Assembly (NCBI GenBank): GCA_950097015.1
Contig: CATNEN010000024.1
Span: forward strand, 3,830,501-3,894,500
Direction of reading: 5' to 3'
DNA: 64,000 bases
Source of the DNA: Macrostomum hystrix
Taxonomy: Eukaryota; Platyhelminthes; Macrostomidae
This document shows positions 63,308 through 64,000 of the stretch, one piece after another (the stretch's first letter is position 1; every line of letters begins with the position of its first letter). A model generated the notes under the pieces. The model saw nothing but the letters and a program-made list of their open reading frames with translations, made no database searches and was not told the DNA's origin. The position numbers were made by a program, and so were the translations under genes.

Positions 63308-64000
63308 TCAACTCAAGGCCTGGGGATACACCACATTCTTCGTTCTTCCCCTTGGTGCGAAAATGAATAGGCCAGCTGGAGTTCCAACACGGGAGCAGGC
63401 GACATAAAGCTGCCCATGCGAGAAGCAAGGAGTCTCCAGGTTGATGCCAGCCACCTTCAGCGACTGTCCCTGAGCCTTGTTAATAGTCATCGCAAAGCAC
63501 ACTCTCACAGGGAACTGCAGTCGCTTGAACTGAAATGGCAGGTCCGTGGGGATAATTGGAATCCGGGGAATGAACACAGACTCTCCTCTGCCAGATCCAG
63601 TCATTATCGTGGCCTCAATCACGTGTGGGAAGAGCCGCCTGACTATCAGTCGGGTGCCGTTACACAGCCTTGGCGCATTCAGGTTGCGGAGGAGCATAAT
63701 TGGTGCCCCAACTTTCAGCTGCAAGTTGTGCGATGGAGTTCCAGGAGGATCTAGAGAGTTCAGAAACTCAACAGGATACTCCACAGCGGTGTCATCAGTC
63801 AACGTTGTATCAATTGACTTGTAGGTGAAAACTGCACCTGGCAACTCCTGAAGCAGTTGGTAGTTAATTTCGTTGGCGGCATCATTTCTAGGACACAGAA
63901 TTGCCCTCTCTGACAGCCAGTCAACGTCAGCATATCGAACCATCAGGTTCGGGTAAACTTTTGCCTTGAGCTCCTGCACTGACTGCACAATGGTTCCGAT
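63308..64000 (-). CDS. PIF1-like helicase C-terminal part, probably Helitron
   Basis: The frame is open to the window edge, so the 5' end (Walker A and B motifs) is missing. 230 residues are visible. WLSERAILCPRND, LKVGAPIMLLRNLN, GLCNGTR-like RLCNGTRLIV, RVCFAMTINKAQGQSL and GQLYVACSRVG are the C-terminal motifs of PIF1 superfamily 1B helicases, where the RecB-like lobe ends. In invertebrates such single-frame copies with this FAMTINKAQGQ signature usually belong to Helitron rolling-circle transposons. No Rep domain or Helitron 3' terminus can be seen here, so a host PIF1 gene is not excluded. Confidence 0.8.
   Translation of the reverse strand: MGTIVQSVQELKAKVYPNLMVRYADVDWLSERAILCPRNDAANEINYQLLQELPGAVFTYKSIDTTLTDDTAVEYPVEFLNSLDPPGTPSHNLQLKVGAPIMLLRNLNAPRLCNGTRLIVRRLFPHVIEATIMTGSGRGESVFIPRIPIIPTDLPFQFKRLQFPVRVCFAMTINKAQGQSLKVAGINLETPCFSHGQLYVACSRVGTPAGLFIFAPRGRTKNVVYPQALS

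Overview
This is eukaryotic DNA from an invertebrate animal. The genes are split by GT-AG introns, encode animal-specific families (TDRD12, PREB/SEC12, PPIH, OXNAD1, BCKDHA, PCNA, a rhodopsin-type GPCR), and sit in a landscape with tRNA-derived SINEs, hAT-like elements and a Helitron helicase. About 19 of the 64 kb is tandem minisatellite DNA in about 20 arrays, nearly all with unrelated units. Coding exons are GC-rich and the spacers AT-rich. Several genes have a good 3' splice acceptor 8-12 nt before the ATG, as expected with spliced-leader trans-splicing. A free-living flatworm such as Macrostomum is my best guess, but this is an inference.

Layout. 1-1 kb: 3' part of a GPCR gene (+). 2-12 kb: six minisatellite arrays plus SINE remnants. 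12.9-13.7 kb: OXNAD1-like reductase (-). 13.8-19.8 kb: three more arrays and a dispersed repeat. 19.9-22.6 kb: two-exon helical-repeat protein (-) whose intron is a minisatellite. 22.7-25.4 kb: two arrays. 25.5-29.6 kb: PREB/SEC12 (-), three exons, one intron filled by a 55-bp array and the other by a SINE. 29.9-33.6 kb: paired 35-bp arrays and a foldback. 33.7-46.1 kb: one large TDRD12-type piRNA-pathway gene (-), joined here from six exons with matching splice phases; its introns hold two arrays, a SINE and a 3.4-kb element with terminal inverted repeats. 46.1-47.6 kb: its probable promoter. 48.5-49.0 kb: PPIH cyclophilin (-). 50.4-55.4 kb: two tandem PCNA genes (-) with nearly identical exons and unrelated introns. 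56.1-57.8 kb: BCKDHA (-). 57.8-63.2 kb: AT-rich DNA with a SINE, two hAT-like elements with 8-bp target duplications and perfect palindromes. 63.3-64 kb: 3' end of a PIF1/Helitron-type helicase (-).

All eight host genes between 12.9 and 57.8 kb lie on the minus strand, which together with the acceptor-near-ATG pattern raises the possibility of polycistronic transcription. The genes have unrelated jobs: piRNA biogenesis, DNA replication, COPII vesicle budding, splicing-associated cyclophilin, and mitochondrial branched-chain amino-acid catabolism. The long open frames inside the minisatellites are by-products of repeat periodicity and are not called as genes.
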